Below are positions 32,890 to 44,849 of a stretch of 64,000 nucleotides of DNA, in pieces; the first letter of the stretch is position 1; each line of letters opens with the position of its first letter. The stretch comes from Gnetum montanum (taxonomy: Eukaryota; Streptophyta; Gnetopsida; Gnetales; Gnetaceae), in NCBI GenBank assembly GCA_015680685.1, contig MNCI01033412.1, positions 222,886 to 286,885 on the forward strand, in the 5' to 3' direction. The position numbers and the translations under genes were made by a program. The notes under the pieces were generated by a model that did not search any database, was not told where the DNA came from, and saw only the letters and a list, made by a program, of their open reading frames with translations.

Positions 32890-35800
32890 GTTGGTCAGTT
32901 ACTCTTTCAATTAGCTATCAACCACGAGGTGTCCACTACTTGTGTGGTTGCTACATACAGGCACCTTTGTATATGAGTTTCTAGGGCACACCAATTGCAT
33001 GAAGGAGATGTTGAGCATTCCTCCATGTCATCACCCTCTAAGTCACTATATGTAATGCACAAAACTTTCTTCTTCTCTATATTTCTATAAATGTTTACCT
33101 TAGATATCTCCAAAGAAATATCATAGATCCCTAGGCATGCATCTACTATACTCAGCCATGCCCTTCCCATTATAATTGGGAAGCCCCCATTGTTATTGTT
33201 GACTTCTATCACCAGGAAATCAGCTAGGTATGACCAACCACACACAGTGGTAACTATGTCTTCCACCAATCCCAAGGGAATGGTGATGGACTGGTTAGCC
33301 AGCTCTAGTTGAATATTTCTCTTCTTGAGTTGGGGCATGTTTCAGGCTTGATACATTTCTTGTAAGATTAAGTTGACTTCGGAACCTGAGTCAAGAAGAG
33401 CCTTATGATGTTCATTCCTAGCGACTTGTAGATAGATTAAGGGACTTCTAGGATCAGAGAGTTTCTTGGGAAGGTGGCCTACGTTGATCTAGTCAGTAAC
33501 AATATGTGTTAAGATAATCGTATAAGCTCTATTTTTGGACTAAAGGGAGCCCCAAAGCCTTGGATGATGGAGGAGTGTGCACAGACTCAACCACTTGTTG
33601 TTGTGAGAGCTTGTATGGGCTTTTGGTTCTGAAGAAAGGTCTTCTCTCCTTGCGGTTTTCAGAACTAGCAGCGAGTTGAATGTTTATAGCTCTCATATCA
33701 TTACGTTGCTGCGGTTGAGTGGGGAGTTCCCCTTGCATTGTTAGAGCAGGTGGTAGTGGAACTACCGGAGGAAGAGTGGCAGATGGATTTGGAGGATGGT
33801 ATGGATGTGGAGCATGTCCTGAAGGAGAAGGAGTCCTAAAATACCCCAGAACTTGGTAGTGTCGATGTGGAGTTGTGTGATCCATAGAGTCACTTGGAGA
33901 AATCGGCTGCTACACGTAATAGGCATAAAGATCTGGTTGCCAGTAAGGGTATTGTTGTCTGGGTGGTGGCATCCCTCATGACTGTGGATATTGCCATTGC
34001 TAATGTTGCCCGATGGGTTGTGGCAGAGTTTCACTTGGATAGTATGTTAACAATTGGTGGAACTATCTCGGGTTACCTTGGAAATAAGGTAACCTTTGGA
34101 GTGCCTGCCATCTGTTAAGTCTCGGGTTAAGTGCATACACCCTAGACTTTTGTAGATGTGAGATGATTGGACAACATCCTTTAGGATGGTCATATTGATA
34201 GATCTCACATCCACCATCATTGTCTATGTCAGAATCCACAACCTCATTAGAGATAGTAATTTTTCCCTTACCCTTGTCATGTGCATGGCCTGTCTCTCTC
34301 CGCTTTTTCTTATCAGAGTCACTACCTCGTTCCTCCTTAGACTCTTCTATGATTTTTAGGATAGTTTCAAGTCTAGAGTCTAAGGAATCCCACAATTGAT
34401 CCACCTTAGCCGACACTTCGGTTATTAACTTCTAAAGCGGAAAGGTTCTTCTATTCACCAACTCTTCAAGTGGTGACTTATCCTCCTCATCACAAAATCT
34501 CACTCCCTTCTTTTAAAGGGAAGGATTGCAGTTATATTCTTCCGTGCTCTCTCTTCTTCGTAGCTCCCCTTCTTTGTTGGCTACTTGCTCTAACAATTAA
34601 TGAACTTCATGGGATCTAAGTTCTAATAGTCTCGCTTGGGCATAAGTCCCAAGGGTTCTCCTAGTCTCATGTCTTAGCCATCTATGAGGTGGTAGAGTTG
34701 ATCCCGTTGTGCGTAACCATGGCTCGGGCAATGATGTAGCAATGCATAGTATCAGCCCATGGTAGCATCCAAGGGTTCATGAGTACCTTTCTTCCATCCT
34801 TGGATTTTTTTATGCAAATTAGACACTTTGGAGTACATTTGGTATTTATCTTTAAACAATTCTAACATCGTACTCCATCTCCTAATGGTTTTTGATTGTA
34901 AGGACCGGTACCAACTCTCTGCTTCCTTTATGAGTGTCCTAGGAAACAACTTTAATTTCTACCACTTGTTCTCTATATTTTGCAAGGCACAGGCATCATG
35001 GAATTCCTGTAAATGATTTTGCAGATCAACGTTGTATCCCCATTCAAAGTGTGGGATTTTATTCATATGTAATCTTTTGATCCGACTATCTTTTTGATGC
35101 CTTGTGGGTATTCTCACTGCCTCCGTAATATCTAGCGTCCTCTGGGTGGCAAGTAGGGGTTCGTCATGATCATCTCTCTCATGACTTCTATGATGTCTAC
35201 GTTGTTCCCTACTTTCCCTTTGTTCATGACTTGATTCTCTTGACTGCCCTCATCCTCTCTCTCAACTCTCTCGTCGAGGTCTCTTGTTTTGCCTACCCTT
35301 ATCCTCATCGTTATGCTCCTTGTGGCTACACCTAGATGTGGAAGGAGAGGGTGAATGGTGTGATGAAGGAGAAGAAGAAGGAGAACCTTTGCCATGACAA
35401 TGCTTCTTACCTTCTCTTCTGTGACTACGGCCCTAATCGTGATGATGATCCAAGTGTCCATCCTTGTCATGTGTTGTTGTTCCCTTAATGAACAGTTGGC
35501 GTTCATGGGGATCAGAACCAGGATTGTGTATCGTAGAGCGCAGGTTCTGATACCCCACCTCCTCACCATTGTTAGGAGGGGGAACATCATTTGATGGAGA
35601 ACCCGTTATAAGTGGTTCACCATCTCCAAATTCACTTCGGACATGTGGGACCCCTTTTCCCTTCAACAGTGTATGGTGGCTCTCTTGCTGTGAGTCCCTT
35701 AAACATTGTGTAGTTGTGGGATGATAATCCCTTGTGTCTAAATCACCTACAATGTATTCAACATATAGTTGTGTCATGCCAATCTGTGCAAGAGCACGAA

Positions 35801-36038
35801 GGAGCATGTTTGGGACTGAACGATCTAGGGGTAACACTATTTTACCTTGCAAGTCTCTCTATCGTAATTGTTCATCCTAATGGAGGATAAACGTAAAATC
35901 AGGTATATACTCATCATGATGAGTATATACTACCCGATGCTGTTGAGGAACTGGTGGTTCATGGTTATGTGTTTGATGTTGCTGACTGTTTCTAGTATGA
36001 TCCCTAGGTGGTGAATTGCTCTTATGAGAAGAAGACAT
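32890..36038 (-). mobile_element. Ty3/gypsy element copy B, internal region (gag and protease), decayed
   Basis: The gag start is the complement of 36036-36038 (MSSSHKSNSPPRDHTRN). It continues through DEYIPDFTFILH, a stop, then LPLDRSVPNMLLRALAQIGM (35852-35700). The capsid block EAESWYRSL...RWSTMLELFKDKYQ is at 34949-34752. A CCHC-like knuckle remnant (CEIYQYDHPKGC) lies near 34200, and a proline-rich stretch at 33885-33720. The retropepsin has an intact-looking core, ALLDSGSEVNLI, near 33390, and a C-terminal part, FPIIMGRAWLSIVDACLGIYD, within 33338-32907. Stops and frameshifts separate these blocks. Reverse transcriptase, RNase H and integrase should follow to the left but are not present; the sequence turns into repeats at about 32700. 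Confidence 0.8.
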
Positions 36039-36164
36039 CTTGATTTAATTTAGCGTGCTATTTAACCATTATATAATTTTTCATTTAATTAACCCTAAGG
36101 ATTCATTTAAGCTCCCAATGATGTGGATAATTTCCTATGTTCTACTTAGCACCCAAACACTTAG

Positions 36165-36182
36165 TCCCCGACAACGGTGTCA
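36165..36182 (-). other. Primer-binding site of gypsy copy B (tRNA-Asp type)
   Basis: On the minus strand it reads TGACACCGTTGTCGGGGA beside the LTR, three or four changes from the tRNA-Asp complement. Confidence 0.75.
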
Positions 36183-36183
36183 A

Positions 36184-36962
36184 TGATGAGTGGCAAGGTA
36201 CCCTTACACTCAACCATACAAATACAAACGTTACATGCATGATCTAGTTGAACTCCATAGACTAAGTGCCTACACGCCTCATGGAACACTCAAGGTTAAT
36301 CATTCATTATCTTCCCAGACTTACTTGTAGTTGTCACGGTTGTATGGTTAAGTAAGTTTGAGGTATGTGATTTTTATATCTTTTCTGTTTTATCTCCTAT
36401 GCTAGTGAGGTGAAGGGTGAAGAGACTAATTCACTCACTTTAACTAACTAACTAAGCCTTAATTAACCTAGCACTAGTATCCGTTCCCACTTACCGTTCA
36501 CACCCTGAACCAATGCAACCTTGATTACCAAACACTATTCGTTACTGGGATTACCAAGCGTAACACACATGCTCGAAGCGGTCGTACTGAATGCACTTAA
36601 CTACGGGAGAAGGGTTGAGAGAGATTTAATTACTAATAAAGCATTTAAATGATAAATAATAAATAACAATAATTAAAATCCTAATTAGCCTATTCCATGC
36701 ACTGCAAGGTTTATCCAAGAAGTTCGTCTTTATTTCCGTACACAAACTTGTGTTCGGTACAATATTTTCTTGAATAAAGATCCGTTCACTTTGGAGTTCC
36801 TACTGCAGGCACATTGAAATTATTCTATCTCTGGAGAGGTAAAACTGCTAGAGTTTCACTACGGTCTAGGCCTAGAATGAAAAACAAGGGAGAGCCCCCT
36901 CTTATTTATATACTTGGTGGCACACCGTGATATCGTGACGGACGCGATATCACGTCCCATCA
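36184..36962 (-). mobile_element. 5' LTR of gypsy copy B
   Basis: About 779 bp, TGATGAGTGGCAAGG to ...CACGTCCCATCA. TATATAAATA reads on the minus strand at about 36905-36914; GATATCGTGA and GATATCACG words follow at 36929-36956. Confidence 0.75.
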
Positions 36963-37282
36963 CTAAGTGTGCCATAACTAAAGACTATGATTGAAGGAAG
37001 TGCATGATCATTGTCTTCCTAACTCTGTCTTGTGTAAGCTCTTATGTATAGCTAAGTGTGAGTTTAGGCATATGATATTTATTTATGTTTATATTTTTTA
37101 TATGTTTTTAGCCATAAGTGTTGGGTGGAAAGATTAATGATTGATAATTATCTATTCTAATTACCTAATAGTTTTAAAGCAAACTATCCTAATACTAGTA
37201 TCTGTACCCACTTATCGCACACATCCTAAACTTGTACTAATGCTACTAGGTTATCAAGTGACAATCACTAAGTGTACCAAAT
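36963..37282 (-). mobile_element. Older subfamily-C LTR, left part (split by copia element)
   Basis: Shares the LTR text 'ggcatatgatatttatttatg' and 'ctaggttatcaagtg' with the other LTRs. Its continuation is at 42165 onward, after the copia insertion. Its own start is missing where LTR B begins. Confidence 0.65.
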
Positions 37283-37646
37283 TGTGAAAGATGATGTGTA
37301 GACGTTCCACATTATTAGAAGATTGATCTCATCCTTTTATTTATTCTAAATAAGATGAGATTCTAGTTATTCATGCTTATCCATATCCATGCTTATCCAT
37401 ACCCATGATTATCTCATCCATAAGTAAGATGATAAGGATCATTCCCATGATTTTAGAGACTCATGCTTATTTCTTCGAATCCATTCTTGGAAGGATCCAA
37501 GTCTATATAATTGTAGCAGCACATATTCATAAACATATAGATTTTGGATTAACAGATTGTAAGTGTGTTTTTTGTTCTAGCAAAGTTCTTTAATTTTTGT
37601 TTAGCATAGATAGTAGATCCAGGACCCTTTAGATTCAAATTTCTCA
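37283..37646 (+). repeat. copia 5' LTR
   Basis: 364 bp, TGTGAAAGATGATGTG...TTTCTCA. TATA-like CTATATAA at 37503-37510. It carries a 16-bp extra segment (about 37394-37409) absent from the 3' LTR, within a repeated CCATGCTTATCCAT stretch. Confidence 0.95.
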
Positions 37647-37647
37647 T

Positions 37648-37659
37648 TTGGTATTGAAG
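37648..37659 (+). other. copia primer-binding site (tRNA-iMet type)
   Basis: TGGTATTGAAGC, against the usual TGGTATCAGAGC, directly after the 5' LTR. Confidence 0.8.
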
Positions 37660-37711
37660 CTAAGTTAGCTCATATTCTTGACAACAGATCTCTCCAAAAT
37701 AGACCAAAATA

Positions 37712-40700
37712 ATGGATCCATGTCTCTCCAAATTCCTGTATTCAATGGAGAAAATTATGAATATTGGGTAATCAAGATGAAGACATTTATGATCTCACAA
37801 GATCTATGGGATATTGTTGAAGGTGGATTTCAAGATGCTGATCAAGCAACATTTTAAGCCCTGATAGAAGATGAAAAGAATGAAGTCAAGAAGCTTCATA
37901 AGAAAGATGCAAAAGCATTATTCATCATTCAATCTGTTAGATTTGACAATCTTTCCCAAAATCGTCATTCATCCAACAAGCAAAACTGCATGGGATGCAC
38001 TGGAGATTGCATACAAGGGATCATTAAAAGTTTGTGTTGTCAAGTTACAAGCTTTAAGGAAATATTTTGAATCTTTGCACATGCTAGATTCAAAGATTAT
38101 TGATCAATACATTAGCCAATTTCAGCAAGTTTGAAATGAACCTGAATCTTATGGAGAAACGGTTGAGAAAAGGTGTGTTGTTGAAAAGATCCTTTGAAGT
38201 GTGACCCAAGGATATGATCCCATCATCGTGGCTATTGAACAAGTAAGAGATCTTGATAAGATGACCATGGTTGAAATCGTAGAAATCTTGAAGACATACG
38301 AGCAAAGAATTGTTGATCGTAAGGATTCAACAACAAATGCATTTCAAGCATAATTTCAAAGATCATTCAATCAAAATCAAAATCAAATATCTTCAAGTGG
38401 ATCCTCATTCAAACGATGTGGATGCGGTCATAGCAAATCTAGAGGTCATGGTCATGGAAGATCAAATCAATCAAATGAAGGTAAGAATTGTGATTTTTGT
38501 GGTACTAACACCCACAATACTCATGAATGTTGGTCTAGGAAGAAGCATGAAAAGAAAGGCAAAGAAAAAATTGCAGAAGATGAAGATCATCACAAGAATA
38601 ACCAAAAAGGTGAGCAATTGTTTTATACTAAAGAGGAGGAAGATCACCTCTTGATCTTTACAAAGGCATCAGATGCTAGTGACAACAACATGTGGTATGT
38701 TGATAGTGGGTGTAGCAATCACATGATTGGAAACAAGAAACTCTACTCAAGTTTGGAAACATATGATGGAAAGGTCATCATAGGTAATGGGAAGAAGTTA
38801 ACCATTGCTGGGATTGGATCACTTGCCTTCACAACCATGCAAGTTAACAACTATGTTATTTCCGAGATCTACTTTGTTCTATATATTTCAAAGAATTTAT
38901 TAAGTGTGGGACAATTATATCGTAATGGGTATCATGTTGCGTTTGAAAAGAATGTTTGTAAAATCTCTAAGGCTAATGATGATAAGGGTATTGCCATTAT
39001 CCCTACTAGCAAAAATCAAATGTATAAGTTGTAGATACAAAAGAATGTTCAATGCCTCACTATCACTGATGACATTGCATGGTTGTAGGATGCTCGATTA
39101 GGACATGTCAACTTTGGCTCAATGGACCACATGTAGAAAGAAGGACTCATCAGAGGTATGCCAAAATTTTCTTTGTCCAATAGTCATGATTGTGGCATAT
39201 GTCAACTAGGAAAAATCACAAGATTGTTGTTTCCTAGGAAAGAACATAGATCTCAAGAAAAATTAGATCTAGTTCATATGGATATATGCGGTCCCATGCA
39301 GGCATTGAGCCTAGGAAAAAACTGCTATATGTTAATAATCATGGATGATTTTTCTAGATTTTCTTGGGGTTATTTTATGAAATTAAAATATCAAACATTG
39401 GGATTGTTTAGAGAATTCAAGGTGGTAGTAGAAAATCAAAGTGGCAATACAATCAAGCAAATCCGAACAGATCGTGGTGGTGAATTTTTTCCCAAGAATT
39501 TAAGGAATTCTACAAGAAGAATGGAATTATTCATCAAGTTACCACATCCTATACACCCCAACAAAATGGAGTAGCTGAAAGGAAAAATAGAACCATGGTT
39601 GAAATGGTCAAGTGTTTACTGCAGCTGTCAAACTTAGCAGATATGTTTTGGGCAGAAGCTTGTGCAACATCAATTCATCTTTTAAATAGAGTGTCTTCCA
39701 AATCAATTCACAATAAAAAAACCTTATGAATTCTGGCATGGTTATACACCTAATATTTCACATTTGAAAATATTTGGTTCACCCTGCTATGTGCACATCC
39801 CTGCCCAAAACAAACAAAAATTAGATGGTAAAGCTATGTCTTGTATTTTTCTTGGATATTCTCCCACATCTAAAGCTGACAGGTGCTATGATAAAAATAA
39901 TCACAAGGTTGTTGATTCCTATGACGTTAATTTTCTAAAACAAGACTGTATTGACCACAATCTATTTTTTCTAGCAACAAAAATGTTTTGTGTAGGCCCT
40001 AGCATTGACACGTTTTTTGAGCAGCCTCTAGGCTATTCTCTTTCCAACGCCAAACCCACTCTAGTGATGCCAAGGTAGCACATGTCTTGGGACTCTTCTA
40101 CTAGATGGGGATGTCCTTCCCAAAATCGTAGACACCATGGGAACTGTGCAACTTCCAGCCCAAATGGCCCCTTGTTTTCACAGGGTCTACCTTGCCTACT
40201 TTCCACGTGTTGGTGCCTCTCCTTCCTCACCAACGCTCCCTCCATTCTAGGCAACAATAGCCAGGCATCAATTTTGATGCCCCAGGTCCACATTTTTTGG
40301 TTCCCAAGTCGTCATTCCCTCTAGCTGCCAATTCCATTATTCTTGCAGCATCCAATCCACATTTCTTACGTCTACCAGCAAACAATCCACCCTTTTTGGA
40401 ATCCCTTCCATCCACCATTCTATCCAATGCTGCTCCCTGTGGGCCTCTAACTCCATGTGCTTCTACGCTAACGTCTACACACATTTTCCTTCCCCTTTTA
40501 TGACAACTTTGCTTCTATTTCATGAATGGAATATGTGAAAATATTTCTAGCTATTGCTGCACAAGCTGGCTATGTGGTATATCAACTAGATGTGGCATCT
40601 GCATTCCTCAATGGCGTTATGAATGAAGAAGTCTATGTGGAACAACTCCCAGGTTCTGTTGATGAGGGAAAATAAGATCATGTGTACAAGCTTCATAAAG

Positions 40701-41800
40701 CTTTGTACGAGCTCAAGTAAGCTCCATGTGCATGGTATGCATGTATTCATTCATTTTTCATCCAAGAGGGGTTCATTCATCTTCATTCCCAAACTAAAAT
40801 TTACAAAAAAGTATCTAGAGATGATTTTATTTTTTTCTGTCTATATGTAGATGATTTAATTTATTTTTCATCTACAATTGCATTAGGAAATGATTTTCTT
40901 AATGCTTTGCAAAATGATTTTGACATGTCTGATCTAGGGAAAATTTCATATTTTTTGGGTTTTCAAGTAATCCAGAGAACAAAATCCATTTCCATAAGCC
41001 AAATGAAATTTGCCAGATGCTTGCGAAATTTGGCATGATTAATAGTAATCCCTCAGACACACCACTATCCCTTGGTATAAAACTTACTAAGAATGATAAA
41101 TCTCCTTCAGTTAATTCGTCACTATACAGATCCCTAGTTGGTGGTTTATTATATGTCTCCAATACTTGTCCAGATATTCAATATGTTGTTAATTACCTTT
41201 CTTGGTTTATGCAAGATCCACATGAATCACATTGGAAAGCTGCAAAATGAGTTCTATGTTACTTGAGAACTACAATAGATTTTGGGATCGCATTCCATCG
41301 ACATACAAACTTCAAGGTATGGGGATACATTGATGCAGATTGGGGAGGCGACCTTAATGATCAAAAGTCAACTTTTGGTTTTTGTCTCTTCTTTGGTCCA
41401 TCGCTCATCTCTTCGGGATCAAAGAAGCAGTCTTTAGTCGCACTCTCAACAGCTGAAGCAGAATACATAGTTGTATCAAATGCTGCTTCTTAGGCCATGT
41501 GGATTGACTCTGTTTTCACTGAAATGGGATTTACACTTGATCCTTCCATTTGCTTATACTGTGACAACACAAGTGCTATTGCAATGGCTCACAATCCAGT
41601 TCAGCATGGGCGTACCAAGCACATTGATATCAAGCATCACCATCTCAGAAGCCTGATCCAAGAAAACATCCTCAACATGGAACATTGTGCAACTAACACA
41701 AAACTAGCAAATATTTTTACCAAGATTTTGAGCTATGAGAAGTTTGCATCCTTCAGAGACCTGCTTGGAGTGGAACCCCTTACCATCATTGGCAAGGGGG
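37712..41800 (+). pseudogene. copia gag-pol polyprotein, multiply broken
   Basis: Domains in order: gag (37871-38134, KTAWDALEIAYKG...), a CCHC knuckle CDFCGTNTHNTHEC (near 38490-38530), protease YVDSGCSNHM (near 38695), and the GAG-pre-integrase/integrase zinc region HDCGICQLGK (39188 on). The integrase core follows with HMDICGP and RTDRGGEF (39290-39490). Reverse transcriptase has QLDVASAFLNG (40580) and the YVDDL active site (near 40845). RNase H follows with YIDADWGG and LSTAEAEY (41325-41470) and the HIDIKHH tail (41620). At least ten stops or frameshifts interrupt it (for example stops at about 38132, 39033 and 40076), so no functional polyprotein can be made. 40020-40540 between integrase and RT is unusually GC-rich and least conserved. 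Confidence 0.9.
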
Positions 41801-41816
41801 GGTGGGGGGGGGGGTT

Positions 41817-42164
41817 TGTGGAAGATGATGTGTAGACATTCCACATTATTAGGAGATTGATCTCATCCTTTTATTTATTCTAAATAAGATGAGATCCTAG
41901 TGATTCATGCTTATCCATATCCATGCTTATCTCATCCATAAATAAGATAATAAGGATCATTCCCATGATTTTAGAGACTCATGCTCATCTCTTCAAATCC
42001 ATTCTTGGAAGGATCCAAGTCTATATAATTGTAGCAGCACATATTCATAAACATATAGATTCTGGATTAACAAATTGTAAGTGTGTTTTTTGTTCTAACA
42101 AAGTTCTTTAATTTTTGTTTAGCATAGATAGTAGATCCAGGGCCCTTTAGATTTAGATTTCTCA
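41817..42164 (+). repeat. copia 3' LTR
   Basis: 348 bp, TGTGGAAGATGATGTG...TTTCTCA. Preceded by the polypurine tract and followed by CAAAT. Confidence 0.95.
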
Positions 42165-42640
42165 CAAATGGCCATTGCTAGAATTTCCAAGCATTAAATG
42201 GTATTCTTAAAGTAGTCATAGTTATGTGTTCATTATTAAATGTATTAATTACTTAAGACAATAATACAAAGTACATTGAGAACAATGTGCAAGTAAGAAA
42301 TATTAGTCTATTCTAAGTGTTGCAATGAATGTCAAGACTCTCATTTTATTGTCGTTTATGTCAACATGTTTAGGTACATGACACTTGAATAAAGATTTGT
42401 ACAATCACTTTAGTTCATACTATGGGCACTCAAAAAATATTCTAATTCTAGAAAATGCAAACTACAAGAGCTTTGCCAAACTATTGACTTAACATCCATA
42501 AATGCGATGGGTACATGTACTTATATAGGCTTGACTTACATCTACGTTGATGCATGTGACCATGCATCAATGCAAATACATTAATGGGGCTACATCGATG
42601 AGGCTACATCAACATAGTTAGTCAACTACACTTCTTCAAG
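42165..42640 (-). mobile_element. Older subfamily-C LTR, right part
   Basis: Continues the LTR interrupted at 37282. It matches the LTR at 9427 in 'tgttgcaatgaatgtcaagactctcattttattgtcg'-type text. TATATAAG reads on the minus strand at 42520-42527, followed by TGCATCAATGCA-type inverted words rather than GATATC. Confidence 0.65.
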
Positions 42641-43060
42641 TATAACAAAAAATAACATTATTAGTAATAGCTACTTCAAATGTAGTACATAAGGGCTAGT
42701 TAGAAAGAAAAGTTTAATTATAAGAAAAATGAAAAATGAAAAATTAATTTTAAAATATAAGGTTAGTAATGAAAACAAGTGCAAGGATTTAGGACTCTAG
42801 GCCTTAAAGGTTAAAAAAATTTCAAACTATCATATATCATACTGTATTGTATGGATGTATTATTTGGGAACCTAGACTTAGTGCTAAACTTTAGAAAGAT
42901 ATTGAAAGAGTGTAATGAAATTTTCTTCTTAATGAGTTAAAGGTGAACATGCAAATACCTTACTCAATGTTATTATGTGCATATGATTTATTACCTTTAG
43001 AAATAGAATCATTATGTTAAATCATTACATATAGCCATAGCCTACATATCTCAAGGTAAG
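42641..43060. other. AT-rich, no gene seen
   Basis: Only short AT-rich text and no recognisable domain. Confidence 0.4.
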
Positions 43061-43600
43061 ATAAATTCTCTAAAGCAATTCTTAAGGATTTGCAAGACCA
43101 TGATTGGTATTTTCAAGGGATGCAATGGTTGAGAAAATGGAATATCTCTTGGGAGGACATGCAACAAAATCCTAAGCATATTCATCAACTAGTCAAGCAA
43201 AAGGTTTTAACAAAAATGTGGTCTAATGTGGAAGGTAATAGATAATTTTATTTGTACTACTTTAGATTGAATAAACTAGATATAAAAGCTCATTATCTCT
43301 CAAATGTTATTTCAATGAATATCAAAATGCTATCAATAAGCTTTGCTTAAGTTCTAATCATCTTAGAATTAAAAGTGGAAGATGGATTCAACTTTCCTAA
43401 GAAGAATGCATTAGTAAGTTCTGCAAATTAAGAGGCTTTAAAGATTAGTTGCAAGTGTTTCTTTCTAGTTCTATAATTACCCATTTGAGAATGCATTATA
43501 ATGTTACAAAAAAAGCCTGTATAAATTGTTTTAATGCTCATTTGGTGCTTGGTCAATCTGTACTGTCTATCATTATTGTTCATTAAAATGTAATATCTAT
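43060..43600 (+). pseudogene. Possible non-LTR retrotransposon C-terminal remnant
   Basis: A decayed frame reads LKDLQDHDWYFQGMQWLRKWNISWEDMQQN. After a shift it continues INKLCLSSNHLRIKSGRWIQLS.EECISKFCKL (43325-43435). The pattern of a serine/leucine-rich segment, then HLRI..GRW, then E..I..C..C-like spacing resembles the zinc-binding tail after reverse transcriptase in some LINE polyproteins. It is short and degenerate, and no RT motif is visible upstream. Confidence 0.3.
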
Positions 43601-44640
43601 CCAAAAGATCTAATAGTCTTACTAATAGGCTAACACCTCATTGTTGGGAAAAATTAGTGTTAAAAGGAGGATAGGGACGATAAGGGGTAATCTTGTTACT
43701 ATTAGTTTAGTTTTCAATTTATGTTAAGAGTAGAAGGGGCATGGGGTATAGAGCATAGAAGGGTTTTTTGTTTTTTTTTTTTTTTGGATTAGTTTAGTAA
43801 ATATAAGGGGAATATAAAAATGCTCAAATAAAATTAATTAAAAATAAATTAAAAGCCTTAGCCTAAAGTAAAGTCACCTTACTTTCAAAAATATAGAAGG
43901 TTCAAGAAGGGAAAAATAATAATACAATGATATTACAATTATAATTGAATTCACAACTTTTAACATATAAGATACTAAGTTTGTAGATAACCATAGAATA
44001 GATTAATAACCTTTTCTAAGAAAAGAAAAAAAAAGTACTAGGTAAAGAACTAAACTAATTAGGATTTTCAAGTAGATTTCTGGAGTTCTTAATTAAATAA
44101 AGGACACATAAGAAATGAAGGGAAAGTAGGAGAAATGCAATAGCCGAATAACCCTCAAACTAATTTAAGACTACACATACATAGAATAAATGCTTTCCCA
44201 TTGTACCCCTAAGGCTTTGCACTAAAACTATATGCTACAAAGAGATGGTTCGGTTTACCAATGACATGACAAGGTTGGGGCCCCTCCTGTGTCTACATTT
44301 TAGCGACAAGTTGTTTGACTTTCTCTTTCCTTCCATCTAAGGGATGCAATGCTAGAGATGCATTGGTTGTAGCCAAATAGAGAACCAACTCATCATCGGT
44401 CACCCTCCAATTTGCCATTGTGTTTGAGGCTTCCTACCTTGAGATTGCTTCTCCTTGTTACGTTACATTGATAACCATATTACATTGCTACTACGAATTC
44501 CAACCATCATCCTATTTTTATGTAATTCTTCAATTATAGGTAGAATGATAATCATGTACATTGTTTTGGCACATATAAGTATCATTTTTACAAATAAACA
44601 AAGATTTAGCTCTTCATAAAGGTGAACAATAAAAAAGAAC
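43601..44640. other. AT-rich intergenic DNA
   Basis: Poly-T at 43768-43787 and scattered short repeats; no gene recognised. Confidence 0.4.
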
Positions 44641-44650
44641 TTATGTAGTT

Positions 44651-44836
44651 GACCCCATTTTGTTAGGATAAGGCTAAGATGATGATGATGATGAAGTGCC
44701 ATCTTTCAATAAAAGTATATCGTAGTTGGTAAAACAGCAACATGACCCGATTTTGTTAGGATAAGGCTAGGATGATGATGAAGATGAAGTGCCATCTTTC
44801 AATAAGAATATATCGTAGTTGGTAAAATAACAACAT
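44651..44836. repeat. 93-bp tandem duplication
   Basis: Unit 1 starts GACCCCATTTTGTTAGG at 44651 and unit 2 starts GACCCGATTTTGTTAGG at 44744. Both contain a GATGAT run and 'gtgccatctttcaata'. A handful of changes separate them. Confidence 0.9.
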
Positions 44837-44849
44837 GAGAAATATAAGG

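Larger units (their letters stand above)
37278..42169 (+). mobile_element. Complete Ty1/copia retrotransposon, coding region dead
   Basis: LTRs 37283-37646 and 41817-42164 flank the element, and both sides carry the same 5-bp target duplication CAAAT (37278-37282 and 42165-42169). Primer site TGGTATTGAAGC (37648-37659) resembles the initiator-Met site TGGTATCAGAGC. A G-rich polypurine tract lies at 41796-41814. The order gag, protease, integrase, reverse transcriptase, RNase H is that of Ty1/copia. About 17 substitutions plus one 16-bp indel separate the LTRs (by eye), so the insertion is fairly old. It sits inside an older gypsy-type LTR. Confidence 0.95.

Noticed and set aside
40033-40503. 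GC-rich frames on both strands between copia integrase and RT
   Set aside because: They lie inside the copia element where the poorly conserved linker is expected; no independent domain is visible.
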